Notes under the pieces: model-generated
Told to the model about the DNA's origin: nothing
The model's input: the letters and a program-made list of their open reading frames with translations, nothing else
The model's database searches: none
Shown here: positions 45,165-55,389 of the stretch, piece by piece
Layout: the number at the start of each line of letters is the position of its first letter
How positions within the stretch are numbered: the first letter of the stretch is position 1
Assembly (NCBI GenBank): GCA_029945375.1
Contig: CM057065.1
Location: forward strand, 1,984,001 to 2,048,000
Reading direction: 5' to 3'
Source of the DNA: Agaricus subrufescens
Taxonomy: Eukaryota > Basidiomycota > Agaricomycetes > Agaricales > Agaricaceae
DNA: 64,000 nucleotides
Position numbers and translations under genes: made by a program

Positions 45165-47181
45165 ATGGCAACTAAGGACGACCAAGAGACTCTGCGCCTA
45201 CTCGTCCAACATGTCGCTAGAGCTTTCTACGAGCCCAAGTATATCATCATCCTGGACCAACTTGCACGGCATGCGGTGTAAGTATATATGGAACCCTTGT
45301 ATTTTTTTTTTCACTTGACCGCAACTATGTTTGCTCCCCCTCTTGTGTAAAATTTACGGTGTTTTGTTGGTATTGACCATCGTGATTTGCTTCTTCTGCG
45401 ATTTTTTCTTTAGCCTGAAGGACGATGATCTTGCGGGTAGAATGGGTCTTCAGCCAAAGGAGCTGAATAAAATCATCGCTGTGCTTAGTAGCGACTGTCT
45501 TGTCAAAGTGTAAGTATACTTCTCTCCTGCTATTCTACACCGCTGAGGCTGACCGGTCTTCTAGATATAGGCAGAATGAGCTGAAGGAAGGAGCACAGCG
45601 GTCTGTTGGCAGGCAATATTATTATATCGACTATCAACACTTTTGCAACGTTGTCAAGTGGAGAGTCTCCAAGATGATGCACATCATCGATTCTTCTTTA
45701 CGGAATGTACGTTGGTTTTCTGGGCCGTTCATGTCCTGTAGCTGACTTTTGGGAACAGGAGTTGGATAATAAAGGATACGTCTGCACAAAGTGCAAACAG
45801 TCGTACTCACCTCTCGACGTTGACAAATTGATGGATTTCATGAGGGGTATGATGGTATGCGAGATATGCCATGCGGAAGTAGTGGATAATGAGAATGCGG
45901 AGAGTGTGCAAGGCAGTAAGGATAGGATGAAGCGGTTCCATCATCAGATGAGGTTCATCAAGGAAGGGCTGCAGAAGAGTGAAGCGATGGTCTTACCTGC
46001 GTATGTCTTATCTCTTTCCTCCATTCTCTCACTCATCTGGTTTCGTTTGTGAATAGTTTTGACGTTGCTGCGTGGGTTAAAACTCATGCCATTGAATCCG
46101 ACAAACAGAAATCTTCCACCACTCGAGGAGATCTCAAGATTGCGGGCTCGGATCCAAATAAAAAGGAAGACGAGGGTGTTGGAATTATGATGGCGATGGA
46201 TAAAGACGAATCAACACGTCGTCAAGAACGTGCAGCGGAAGCGGAACTCAAGAGGCAACAAAATGCTCTACCTGCTTGGCATTTGAAGAGTACGATTACC
46301 GGAGATTTGACGGCACTTGGTATTCAGGAACATGCTAGAGCTGAAGCTGCGGCTGCGGCCGCAGCCGCTGTTGCTGCTTCGGGATCTAACGATGATATTT
46401 TGAAGGGATTGGGTGTCGTTGGCGGCAGTTCGTCTTCATCGTCGAAACTGAATGCGGTAGTAGAACAGAGTCTGAGGATTAATGGGTTTGAAGAGCAGAA
46501 ACCGAGTATTGCACGAGAGGATTCCGATTGTGAGCCGAGCTTCATCCGATTGGAACAGCGTTGCTTACTCCTCGCTTTAGATATTGACCAGTACTACGCT
46601 TCACTAGCAGCATCAACTAATGTCTCAGCTCTACCAACACCAACAGCAGGCTCGCATTATTCATCCGAATACGGAGGAGATTTCGATGACGAAGAAGAGG
46701 ACAAGAAGCCGAATATCCAATATCTTGATTCCCTGAATGATTATCGGAAAAGGTCAAGATCAAAAGAGGATGTGGGTAGTGGTTCTGTGGTTAAAGGATC
46801 GAAACTGGTCAAGTTGAATTCGGAGGAGGCTTTGAATGGGACACAGCGGAATGGTGTTAATGGGAACGGGGTAACCACGGGTTTTTCTGCGAGTACGACG
46901 ACTGCTGTGTGTACGCCGTCGGGTGGGGATACCAAAGAAGGTTTGGTGAATGGGTATGGTGATGATGTGGGCGGTACCTATAATGATGGTGCGGCGGAGG
47001 ATGATCCAATAGTCTATGGTTCGTATCACACCTTTCGCTTCGCTTCCTCGTTATTGATTTCTTTTTTTTTGTAGTGAACGGTAAACCTGTGCCGTATTCA
47101 CGAGTGACAGAAGAAGACCACGAGTTAATGACACCAGACGAGTATACGGCTTATTTCGATGTCATGCAGGCTAGATCTTGA
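45165..47181 (+). CDS. TFA1: General transcription factor TFIIE alpha subunit (Tfa1)
   Basis: Exons 45165-45277, 45414-45509, 45565-45706, 45759-46000, 46057-46529, 46581-47018 and 47075-47181 join in phase to 536 residues. The N-terminal winged helix reads LRLLVQHVARAFYEPKYIII, then LAGRMGLQPKELNKIIAVLS. A zinc ribbon follows with C126/C129 and C151/C154 (YVCTKCKQSY; MVCEICHAEV). The C-terminal half has poly-Ala and poly-Ser tracts, an acidic run (DFDDEEEDKK) expected to contact TFIIH, and a conserved end (GKPVPYSRVTEEDHELMTPD). The intron at 46530-46580 can also be read through in frame, giving 17 more residues; I prefer splicing because the sites are strong and the insert is not family-like. 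Confidence 0.92.
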
Positions 47182-47692
47182 TTGCAATGCAACTCCATTT
47201 TCTGGGCCTCTTGTTTTTTTTATCATCGCGACACCACCATTGTGCGTGTTCGACTCTTAAAACCCCCCGCCACACTCGAGCCAACGTTCTGGCGTCGATC
47301 GATACCCGACAAAGTGGTTAGCATCAAGGATTATTATGCATACAACCACGACTGTGGCTACGAGGGAGGGGAGGAGTTGTATGGGCTTCTGCCGTGATTT
47401 GGTTTCTTTTTTTTTTGTTGTACTCAACTCATGCTTGTTTTGGATGCTTTCTCTCCCTCTCTTTTTTTCTTTTTTGATTGCTTCGTAGATATAGTGCATG
47501 TACCAATCTAACTAGTATACTAACTCGTTCTAATATACGCAAGTCTTCGTTCCTCCTCGCCTCTACCCCTCTACATGAGCGCGGAGGGCCTCCTGTTGGA
47601 CAGGTTTCCATTATTTCCCTAGACAGAATTATGATAGCTGTATTGTCCGGAAAGAGATTGCGACTGCTACTTCTTGTACTAAAAGAGACTCG
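47182..47692. other. Intergenic, convergent 3' ends
   Basis: This separates the 3' ends of TFIIE-alpha (plus) and the PPR-like gene (minus). It contains several T-rich runs (47400-47475). No gene or repeat was recognised. Confidence 0.6.
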
Positions 47693-50680
47693 TCAGCCCA
47701 AATCCCTTGACAAGTCCAACAAATGATAAGGGAAAAAAGTATTCACCTTCATAAAAGTCCGATACCCAACCCTCCGTTCAGTCTTATAATCATGCCCCAT
47801 CTGCCGACACATAACCCGAAAATCGGAATAAACTTGGTGAAGATATTCTTCCTGATCCTTGTGGAACTTCCTATTCGGGAGGTATTTTCGGATTTCGACG
47901 AGACGTTTGTGGACTTGTTGGAAGGATTTGGTGGATTTGGATATGATGAAGCCGCGCATTAGGGAGATGTAGAATACGAGGTCTGGTTCTGGGGTGCGGT
48001 GGCCTGCGGGGATTATGAGTTCGGCCTTGGAGGTGTTGAGAGTGGTGGAGTCGGGTGAAGAGGGTGAAGAGGGTGGAGAGGGTGAGTTGGGTGAAGAAGA
48101 AGAGTTGGGTGAAGAGGATGATTCAGTTGCAGGCGGGGATGCATGTTGCATCCTATCATCTGTTTGCACCGGATGCGCAAAGGTAGGTATTCCCCGATTT
48201 GTTCTCTGACCCTCTTTCTTCTCTTTAATCAACCTTTCCATTAACCCAGACCCCTTTTCCAGATACTCAAGTATTTCAAGCGCATCTTGATCCTTCCCCT
48301 GTCTCGCATAATTGCCCGCCACTTCCGTATAGTGATACACGGTCGGTCGGATACCAGCGTTCACCATCTCTTTTAAGATCCCATATCCACGGTGTGGACC
48401 TGATATCCACATCATTTCGCGCATGAATGGCGTGAACGCTGCGGAATCGACTGGTGAGCCCCATGATGGAGGGGGTATGAGAGGTGCGATGTAGATCCCA
48501 CGATTGACGGCGAATTGAGTATTTAAACGTTCGGCGTGGTCAAGGAGTTTATGATAGAGGTCGGGGAGTTTGGATAGAGAGGTAGCAAGGGTGGCGAGAG
48601 TATACCAGATGAGGTTACAATGGAATTTCATGGGCCAGACTTTTCCCCGGGGAAGTTGAGATGGGGAAAATGAACATATGCGATGGTGGTGATTGTCACG
48701 TAATTCGTCGTCAGGTAGTTCGAGACGACGACCAGCTCTGGTATACAAATCGAGAACATCATCCCGAGGAACACCAGAGATGTAGAAATGGTCGATGAAG
48801 GTTTTGATGAGCAGATAAGGTTGGCCCATCCGGCGATAATATAGCATTTCGGAGAACAGGAAAATGGAGGTACTGCGGAAACCTGATTTTAGGCACACAT
48901 TGAGAAGGGAGGTGGGCGCTCTCGTTCGTCCCGTCGCGATATACCGCTCAAGGAAGTCAGTAATAACAAAAGGATGAGGAATCTTGCGACCAGTTCTAAA
49001 GACTTGCTTGAGGTGTCGAAGAGTTTGTGCGAGTGTTCCAAATTCTACGTTGGCAGGCAATGTTCGGAGCTCAGCCGCAATATATGCCTCCTCTGCCTTG
49101 TAACGCAGTTGTTGCAGCTTCTCTACGCTATCCGGTCTGGCGGCATCCAGTAGCGACTGTACACGGGGCGCGTACTGCGTGAAGGAGGGTTTATTGCAGT
49201 CGCGAATGGTACGAAGGAGCTTTTCAAGGGTGTAGTGATCTAATCGTATCTCACTTTCAATCTCCGGTACGAGAGCCATCGCTTCTTGCACCCGTCCGGA
49301 AAACGCGAGGTACCGGACGCAAAGACTCCGAAGCCTGCTCTTGAAACGTGTTATTTGTGCAGCAGCGTTGTCCGGTTGATAACTCTGCCAATAAGCGGAA
49401 TACACCGCCTCTAACCTCTCGATAAACTCGCTGACATGGTGGGTGGGTGCAAAGCGCATGACTACCGCCAACTCTTGTTTCCCGACCAATTCCCTGTAAC
49501 CTTTGGCAGCCGCTATTGTACAGAATTGCATAATGAGAGGAAGGCTAGTGACTTGCGCGAGCGTGAGCCTTCTCCGAATGAAGTGCAGACGACTTAGTGG
49601 TTTATTCTCGTGTTCAAACGGTATAAGGGAGAGCCAGGCGGTGAACAGCTGGAGTTGTTTCTCGGGCGTATAGTCCGAGGAGAGAGGACGTCTCAAAGCG
49701 TCAAGTGCGGCAGATTCGTATAGATGTGAAAAGGGTATAGGGATATCGAGATGTAGAAGTTCCGAGAAGAGTTGATACGCGAAGTTAAACTGCTTTTCCC
49801 AGACGAGCTGTTCAAGCTGTTCCGCGGAAGTCAGACGAGGGAAACTTGGAGAAGTGGACTTAGGAACCACATAGTCCTCGTCTAATTCTTCAAAAACAGC
49901 TTCTTTATTTGAATCAGGAGGGGGAAGCGTTTCGGGTAATAACGACTCGACTTGCTCGAGTATGGATGGTGGAGGAGGTGTAGAGGTAGCCTGGATAGAA
50001 TGGTAGTCTTCCGAAGTATCTTCAAATACCTCTGAGGAGTTCACAGATTTTGAAGCGGACTGGCTCTGGGACGTTTCTTGAGGTAGAGATGCGATCGCGT
50101 CGTTTCCAGAGGAAAAGTTCACAGAGGGAGAAACCTCCTTATCGACCAGTGCCTTGTAGCCCTTCTGTACGAGCACAAGGCTGATAGAGAAGGCAAGGGA
50201 GGGATCTGCTTTAACATGATGTCGGAGGTCGTCGAGGAGAAATTCAAAAGATGCGAGGGATGTGGATGCGGATTTTGAGACTCGTAAGTCGGGCACGAGC
50301 CCAAGCCAGTCAAGCAGGAGCTTGTGGTCCTCTTTTGCGAGTACCCGCTGGGAAAGCAAGTGGCCGACAGCCTTTATGAAGACAGGATGAGGTTGAACAA
50401 AAATGCCCTGTGAGCGCATTTCTTTGAACATGACAGACGCTTTGTCGTACTTTTCTTTTTGAACCAGAAGCCGTAAGGATTGCGGGGACGTAGCATAGTT
50501 TCTGGATGTGTTCCGCGCCGGAACCCGTTCCTCAAAACTGTCGGATAGAAGGCCAGGGAGTCTCGCGATTCCGGTACTAAAAGACGGTGACTTGGAGAGT
50601 TTAGGGGTAGAATTTGAGGTTATGCAAGAGCGAGCGAGCCTCCACGGGGCATGGACGAGAGCCCGGGAGGAACTGAGCAT
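47693..50680 (-). CDS. Mitochondrial pentatricopeptide-repeat-like protein
   Basis: A 995-codon single open frame. The N-terminus is rich in Arg, Ser and Ala without acidic residues (MLSSSRALVHAPWRLARSCI), a mitochondrial presequence. Helical PPR-like repeats are scattered through it: YDKASVMFKEMRSQGIFVQP, FAYQLFSELLHLDIPIPFSH, and the clearest, GYGILKEMVNAGIRPTVYHY then EVAGNYARQGKDQDALEILE, near residues 770-810. A low-complexity Ser/Pro/Asn stretch (residues 850-880) precedes a last repeat (FYISLMRGFIISKSTKSF). It probably binds an organellar transcript or the mitoribosome; the target is unknown. The last 17 codons follow a possible GT donor (AAG|GTGAAT), so the C-terminus may differ by splicing. 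Confidence 0.8.
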   Translation of the reverse strand: MLSSSRALVHAPWRLARSCITSNSTPKLSKSPSFSTGIARLPGLLSDSFEERVPARNTSRNYATSPQSLRLLVQKEKYDKASVMFKEMRSQGIFVQPHPVFIKAVGHLLSQRVLAKEDHKLLLDWLGLVPDLRVSKSASTSLASFEFLLDDLRHHVKADPSLAFSISLVLVQKGYKALVDKEVSPSVNFSSGNDAIASLPQETSQSQSASKSVNSSEVFEDTSEDYHSIQATSTPPPPSILEQVESLLPETLPPPDSNKEAVFEELDEDYVVPKSTSPSFPRLTSAEQLEQLVWEKQFNFAYQLFSELLHLDIPIPFSHLYESAALDALRRPLSSDYTPEKQLQLFTAWLSLIPFEHENKPLSRLHFIRRRLTLAQVTSLPLIMQFCTIAAAKGYRELVGKQELAVVMRFAPTHHVSEFIERLEAVYSAYWQSYQPDNAAAQITRFKSRLRSLCVRYLAFSGRVQEAMALVPEIESEIRLDHYTLEKLLRTIRDCNKPSFTQYAPRVQSLLDAARPDSVEKLQQLRYKAEEAYIAAELRTLPANVEFGTLAQTLRHLKQVFRTGRKIPHPFVITDFLERYIATGRTRAPTSLLNVCLKSGFRSTSIFLFSEMLYYRRMGQPYLLIKTFIDHFYISGVPRDDVLDLYTRAGRRLELPDDELRDNHHHRICSFSPSQLPRGKVWPMKFHCNLIWYTLATLATSLSKLPDLYHKLLDHAERLNTQFAVNRGIYIAPLIPPPSWGSPVDSAAFTPFMREMMWISGPHRGYGILKEMVNAGIRPTVYHYTEVAGNYARQGKDQDALEILEYLEKGSGLMERLIKEKKEGQRTNRGIPTFAHPVQTDDRMQHASPPATESSSSPNSSSSPNSPSPPSSPSSPDSTTLNTSKAELIIPAGHRTPEPDLVFYISLMRGFIISKSTKSFQQVHKRLVEIRKYLPNRKFHKDQEEYLHQVYSDFRVMCRQMGHDYKTERRVGYRTFMKVNTFFPYHLLDLSRDLG

Positions 50681-52326
50681 AAAGCGACAACATCCACATC
50701 AATTTTGGCTGATGCCATCGCTGCTATTGTCACGCTCGAGTCACATCATATATGTCAAGAGCCATAAGTGCGGCACAAGGGTCTTTCACGCCCACGCCCG
50801 GCCTATGGGTTCACCGAAACTCCATACTTAAGCAGAAGCGTTGCTACGCAATCAGCCGGCCCGGCGGAATAAGAACCTATCATGCGCGGAGCCTATTGGC
50901 GATACCCGAATCATGATGTGCTAACGAGTCTATTGTCTTAACTTAGGATGTCACCTGGCCTCGAGTCGTCTGGTCTCTTTGTCTTTGTACATTTTTTCTC
51001 CATGAACGTGGTTAATTGTTACCCAGACATCGGGCTTGCGAGTTCATTTCCGACGGTCAGACTTTACCTGCTAATTTGGGAGCTTATTTGTGCTACTCCC
51101 CAAGCATTCGGTGCTCAACATCTATTCCAAGCTGAAACTCAAGGGGACCAAGCTTCGGGCATGAACCCCTTTCCAGGTCCTTACATTCACCTAGGTCACT
51201 CTTCGCCGTGCATTGAAAGGAAAGCAGTGCGATCGAAGTAATTTAAATTTCGGCGTCTCCAGACTCTTGACTCTCGTATCGTCAGGATGGGAGAATCATG
51301 AGTGAGCCAATTGATTTATGTCACCGGACAAATCGGCCGCAGTAGCCCTGCCCTAAGTGTAAATATGCTTACCGCCAACTCGGCGTTGGAGCCCTACTCC
51401 TCACTCCGGGCGGAATAGATTTAGAAAAGTTAATTCAGCGTCGTGAGTTGACAACATAAATTAAACGCCGCACAAGCGGCCTCACGGAGACTTGAGCATA
51501 CTACCGCTCACCGAGTGAGGTGTCAACCTTAACCCTTTTCCATGGTGATCGACGCAAAAATCCGAGAACAATACGATAAAGTATATTTGAAGCTCGATCA
51601 TGGACCAAATACCCACCGTTAAGTAACTACCGCATTACTGTAGCTTCAGGTTTGAACTCCGCGGTTGGTTTCCAATATTCTTCTTCGACCCGTAATAGTA
51701 GAAAACATAATAGTTTAAAAAAATCAATCACGCGGTAAAATATCGAGATACTTCCTCAATACCATGCTCGGCGTAGCCCAGCGCCATCTCTTACCGACAT
51801 CCTCAACCGCCGCTGGCGTCTCTCCGATATAACACACAGCATCGCGGACTAGGTGCCGAGGCATAGACCATCATGCTATTCAGAAAAAGTACTACATCAA
51901 TGCGCACTCTCACAAGGCCTTTTGTTGTTATTTCGTTTCAGTTGGGACATTCACCATTCGACGCCTGGGCCCTGTTCGTCAGTATATTTATACTTCCGCG
52001 TCTTCGATAGAAAGGATCGAATTGGACCCCAGCCCAACCATCAGACTCCGAATCTCCAGAGAGATTTCTTCTCTTCTTGTTAGCCCCCTCGCTCTATGAA
52101 TGCGCTCGCACCCCTTGGTTCTGAAGCCCGCTGATTCCCGTCCAAGGAACTCTAGCTGGTTCTAGCTCGATCGGGTAAACGCTGAAGATGTCACGTCACA
52201 TGACTAGTCACGCGTGATAAGATTGGAACTTTGGTTTTCGTCGTTGTGTTGTCATTTCGTCTGCGCCCGCTGGCCGTGCGTTACTATCTTCTACACCCCT
52301 ATCTTACACCGGCATAATACTATACC
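50681..52326. other. Intergenic between divergent PPR and kinase genes
   Basis: This must contain both promoters. A minus-strand frame at about 51726-51866 encodes 46 residues (MPRHLVRDAVCYIGE..MVLRKYLDILPRD) that look protein-like but match nothing I know; it could be the last exon of an undetected gene or a relic. Otherwise nothing was seen. Confidence 0.45.
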
Positions 52327-55300
52327 ATGGCTCACATTACGGACAGTCCACCTCGCCCCCCTCCCATTCAGTACTCGACCCCCCTTGGCACTCGCTGGGC
52401 AAAGGAAAAGGCTGCGGCTAGCAGCTCCGCAATATTTGATCCCCCCACAGATCCAAAGACTATCGGGCCCTGGATTCTTGGTGACTGTGTCGGAAAGGGC
52501 GCTTCTGGTCGTGTCAAGATCGCCAAACACCGGCGTACTGGCCAACTAGCGGCTGTCAAGATTCTTCCTATTGCTCCTTTGGCCAACTCGCGCTCTTCTC
52601 TAGCCACGCAACAAGCTAAATCGGAGAAACAACGTTTAGGAATAGACCGCGAAATCACGATGATGAAACTTATGAATCACCCTAACATCATGCGCATCTA
52701 TGACGTCTTTGAGGGCGAGAAAGAGCTTTTCTTGGTCTTGGAGTATGTTCAAGGCGGAGAATTATTCGACTTTCTGGTCAATCGTGGCAGACTTCCTCCA
52801 CCAGAGGCTTTGGAATACTTTAAGCAAATAATCTATGGCTTGAACTACGCCCATACGTTCTCTATCATTCATCGGGATCTAAAACCGGAGAATATTCTTA
52901 TCGCCTCTATCTCGCCCCCTTTAGTCAAAATTGCGGACTGGGGTATGGCCGCTTTCGCTCCGCCTACTTTACATTTGGAGACGAGCTGTGGATCTCCGCA
53001 TTATGCGAGCCCTGAAATAGTCAATGGCGAAAAGTATCAAGGCAATGCCACTGACATCTGGAGCTGTGGTGTTATTCTGTTCGCCCTTCTCACTGGTCGC
53101 CTTCCTTTCGATGACAGAAACGTTCGTAATCTGCTTGCCAAAGTGAAAACCGGAAAATACGATATGCCCAATTGGATTGAGCCCTTGGCAAAAGATCTCT
53201 TAACTAGAATGCTCGTCGTCGACGTCAAGAAGCGGATCACAGTATGTATACTTTCCCATTAATCTTCTCACTCACCTAAACACCGCTCTTTCTACAAGAT
53301 TCCTGAGATTCTTGCTCATCCTTGGCTGGCAACGAACTACGCAACGTGCGATACTCCGGATTCAGGTGTTGTTATTTTTGCCCCACCGTTACCACCATCG
53401 CCGAGTGAGCTAGCCCGGCCTATTGCCTCACCGGAAGTGATCGACCAGGATCTTTTGGCTTCACTCAAGGTCATCTGGGGAAAACATACTGATTCTGCTG
53501 GTGACAATATCATTCGGGATTTGTGTTCTCCACCTGGATACGGCGTTCATGCCAAGGCTTTCTATCTCTTGCTTGGTCGCTATCGGGAAGAAACAATGCA
53601 ACAGCGGCTTATTGATGGTACGGGCGATCATCCGGATATGTCACAACCTACCCGAGAAGGCGAAAAACAAAAAGTTTTGAGAGTATACCGTCCTCGGGCA
53701 ATGACTTCTCCCATTCAGCAACGTGCTACACCGGTTATGGCTAGAATGAGTCAACCCACGCCTTCCGTCGTAACATATAAGGAATCCTCCTCAGTTGCAA
53801 CTCAGACCCCGACTTCGCCAGTGGGTCCCCGTCCTCCGCCTGCTTATTCTAGTCGCACCCAAGCCGAGGCATGGCGCCACCAGTTTCAGCAGGATTTTCC
53901 CTCTGGCGCGCATACATCTACGTCTCCAGTCCGACCACCCTCTACTGGATGTGGCGGTCCACGACCTCATCCTACAAAGAGGGGGGCAATAAATAATGGT
54001 CATGAAGTAGCGGGAAGCGTGGACGTGCCAATATTAGGGTTTGCTCAGAATTTACAAAGTTTGCAGGAAAAAACAAAGCCTAAAACCCCGAACTCAACGA
54101 CAAATTCACTTGCTAGTGGTAAAGCTGTATCAGGTAGGGCACCTTTCCGTTTTCTACTCGGTCTTTAGCATAGATTTACACAAACTTAGATGCCCACGGC
54201 ACTCTCCCTCCCACATCTCAAGCTGTCCATTCAGCCCTTCAGCAGATAGAATTTACCACTCAACAGGTCGCTTCGGTGCCATTTCACCATCATGACAGAG
54301 GGAATTTTAGCCCGTCTACTGCCCATCAGCCTATTTCCCAGGCACCTCAAACAAATGAAAATTGCCGGGATCGGGCGGGCAAGGGCAAGACGCGCAAAAG
54401 CGTCGATAAGGAGAATATGAGTGCCTCGGACGAGGGCTGGAGCTACATCGGCTCCGATCCCGACCAGAACTCCTTCGGTCCCACCGGGATTGATGCCGGA
54501 AGGGACGTTGGTAAGGACGTTGGAAACTTATCCCGATATGTAATGTCTCCGCCGAGGGGTAGGAAAGACAAGAAGAATAGGCGTGAGTCCAATGACGTTG
54601 TTGACCGTATCCAACGCTGACTCCGCGAATTCAACCGCAGCACCACCTCTGGAACTTCAGCACAGGTCAACGCCTTTAAACGCCCTAGGCTCTCCAATAA
54701 ATCTCTCAACTCCGGCGCCTTTTTCAGTAGGCTCGAATCGTTTAGTGACATCGCCCGTGGTTGGGGAGTTTCGGGGCTGGTTTACTAACTTGTTCAACTG
54801 GAAGTCCGGCGGCCAGGGTATGTTTTATTCGGTCCAGGACCTACCGCGCACTCGAATGGATATTTCCCGAATCCTGGAGTCATTCGGTGTCACTATCGAG
54901 AGTATCGGATCTACATCTGCCACTGACGCTAATCACGGTGACGTGCTTCGTTGCCGTATTGACTTGGTTACAATAGACTCTCTGACAGGTAATACGTGGA
55001 AACCCACCAAATTCCGAGTGGAATTTTCTTCAGGGCCACCAGAGACACCTCTTTCTCCCCGGGAGAATGTATACCAGCCGAACGGCATACTCGCGGGAAA
55101 TGCTTCTGTGGCACCACGAGGTCGCGTAACGAGCTTTATGGGAAGGGCTACTGGATCAAACACTCCGCTACCGAGTCCGGCGCCGTCACATTTGATGCAG
55201 ATCCCGCCCGGATACGCTTGTGCCGTCATAATGGTCCACGAGAAAGGGTCGATCACTACATTCAAAGCCGTCTGGAGGCGCTTGAAGGAGCTCTATGTTG

Positions 55301-55389
55301 ATCTGCCCTCCGCGCATCCGCAGTGCTTCAGTCCGACCATACCGACCACACCGTTTTCCGACAATACCCAAGGACTTGTCTTGAACTGA
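52327..55389 (+). CDS. GIN4/BRSK (SAD)-type serine/threonine protein kinase
   Basis: Exons 52327-53241, 53299-54133, 54190-54582 and 54641-55389 join in phase to 963 residues. The kinase domain (about 45-315) has GKGASGRV, the catalytic Lys in AAVKILPI (K78), HRDLKPEN (D184), a DWG in place of DFG (D204, KIADWGMAAF), and an activation loop ETSCGSPHYASPEI. It continues into IPEILAHPWL and a UBA-like segment (IRDLCSPPGYGVHAKAFYLL). The centre is disordered and Ser/Pro/Gln-rich. The C-terminus holds a conserved module (FRGWFTNLFNWKSGGQGMFY, then DISRILESFGVTIES) like the KA1-type membrane-binding end of Gin4/Kcc4/BRSK. Relatives coordinate septins, morphogenesis and mitotic entry. The catalytic residues are complete. 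Confidence 0.9.

Noticed and set aside
46530..46580. 17-codon in-frame extension of TFIIE-alpha
   Set aside because: It can be translated, but it begins GTGAGC and ends TTTAG, is 51 nt long like other introns here, and is hydrophobic where the protein is otherwise acidic and disordered.
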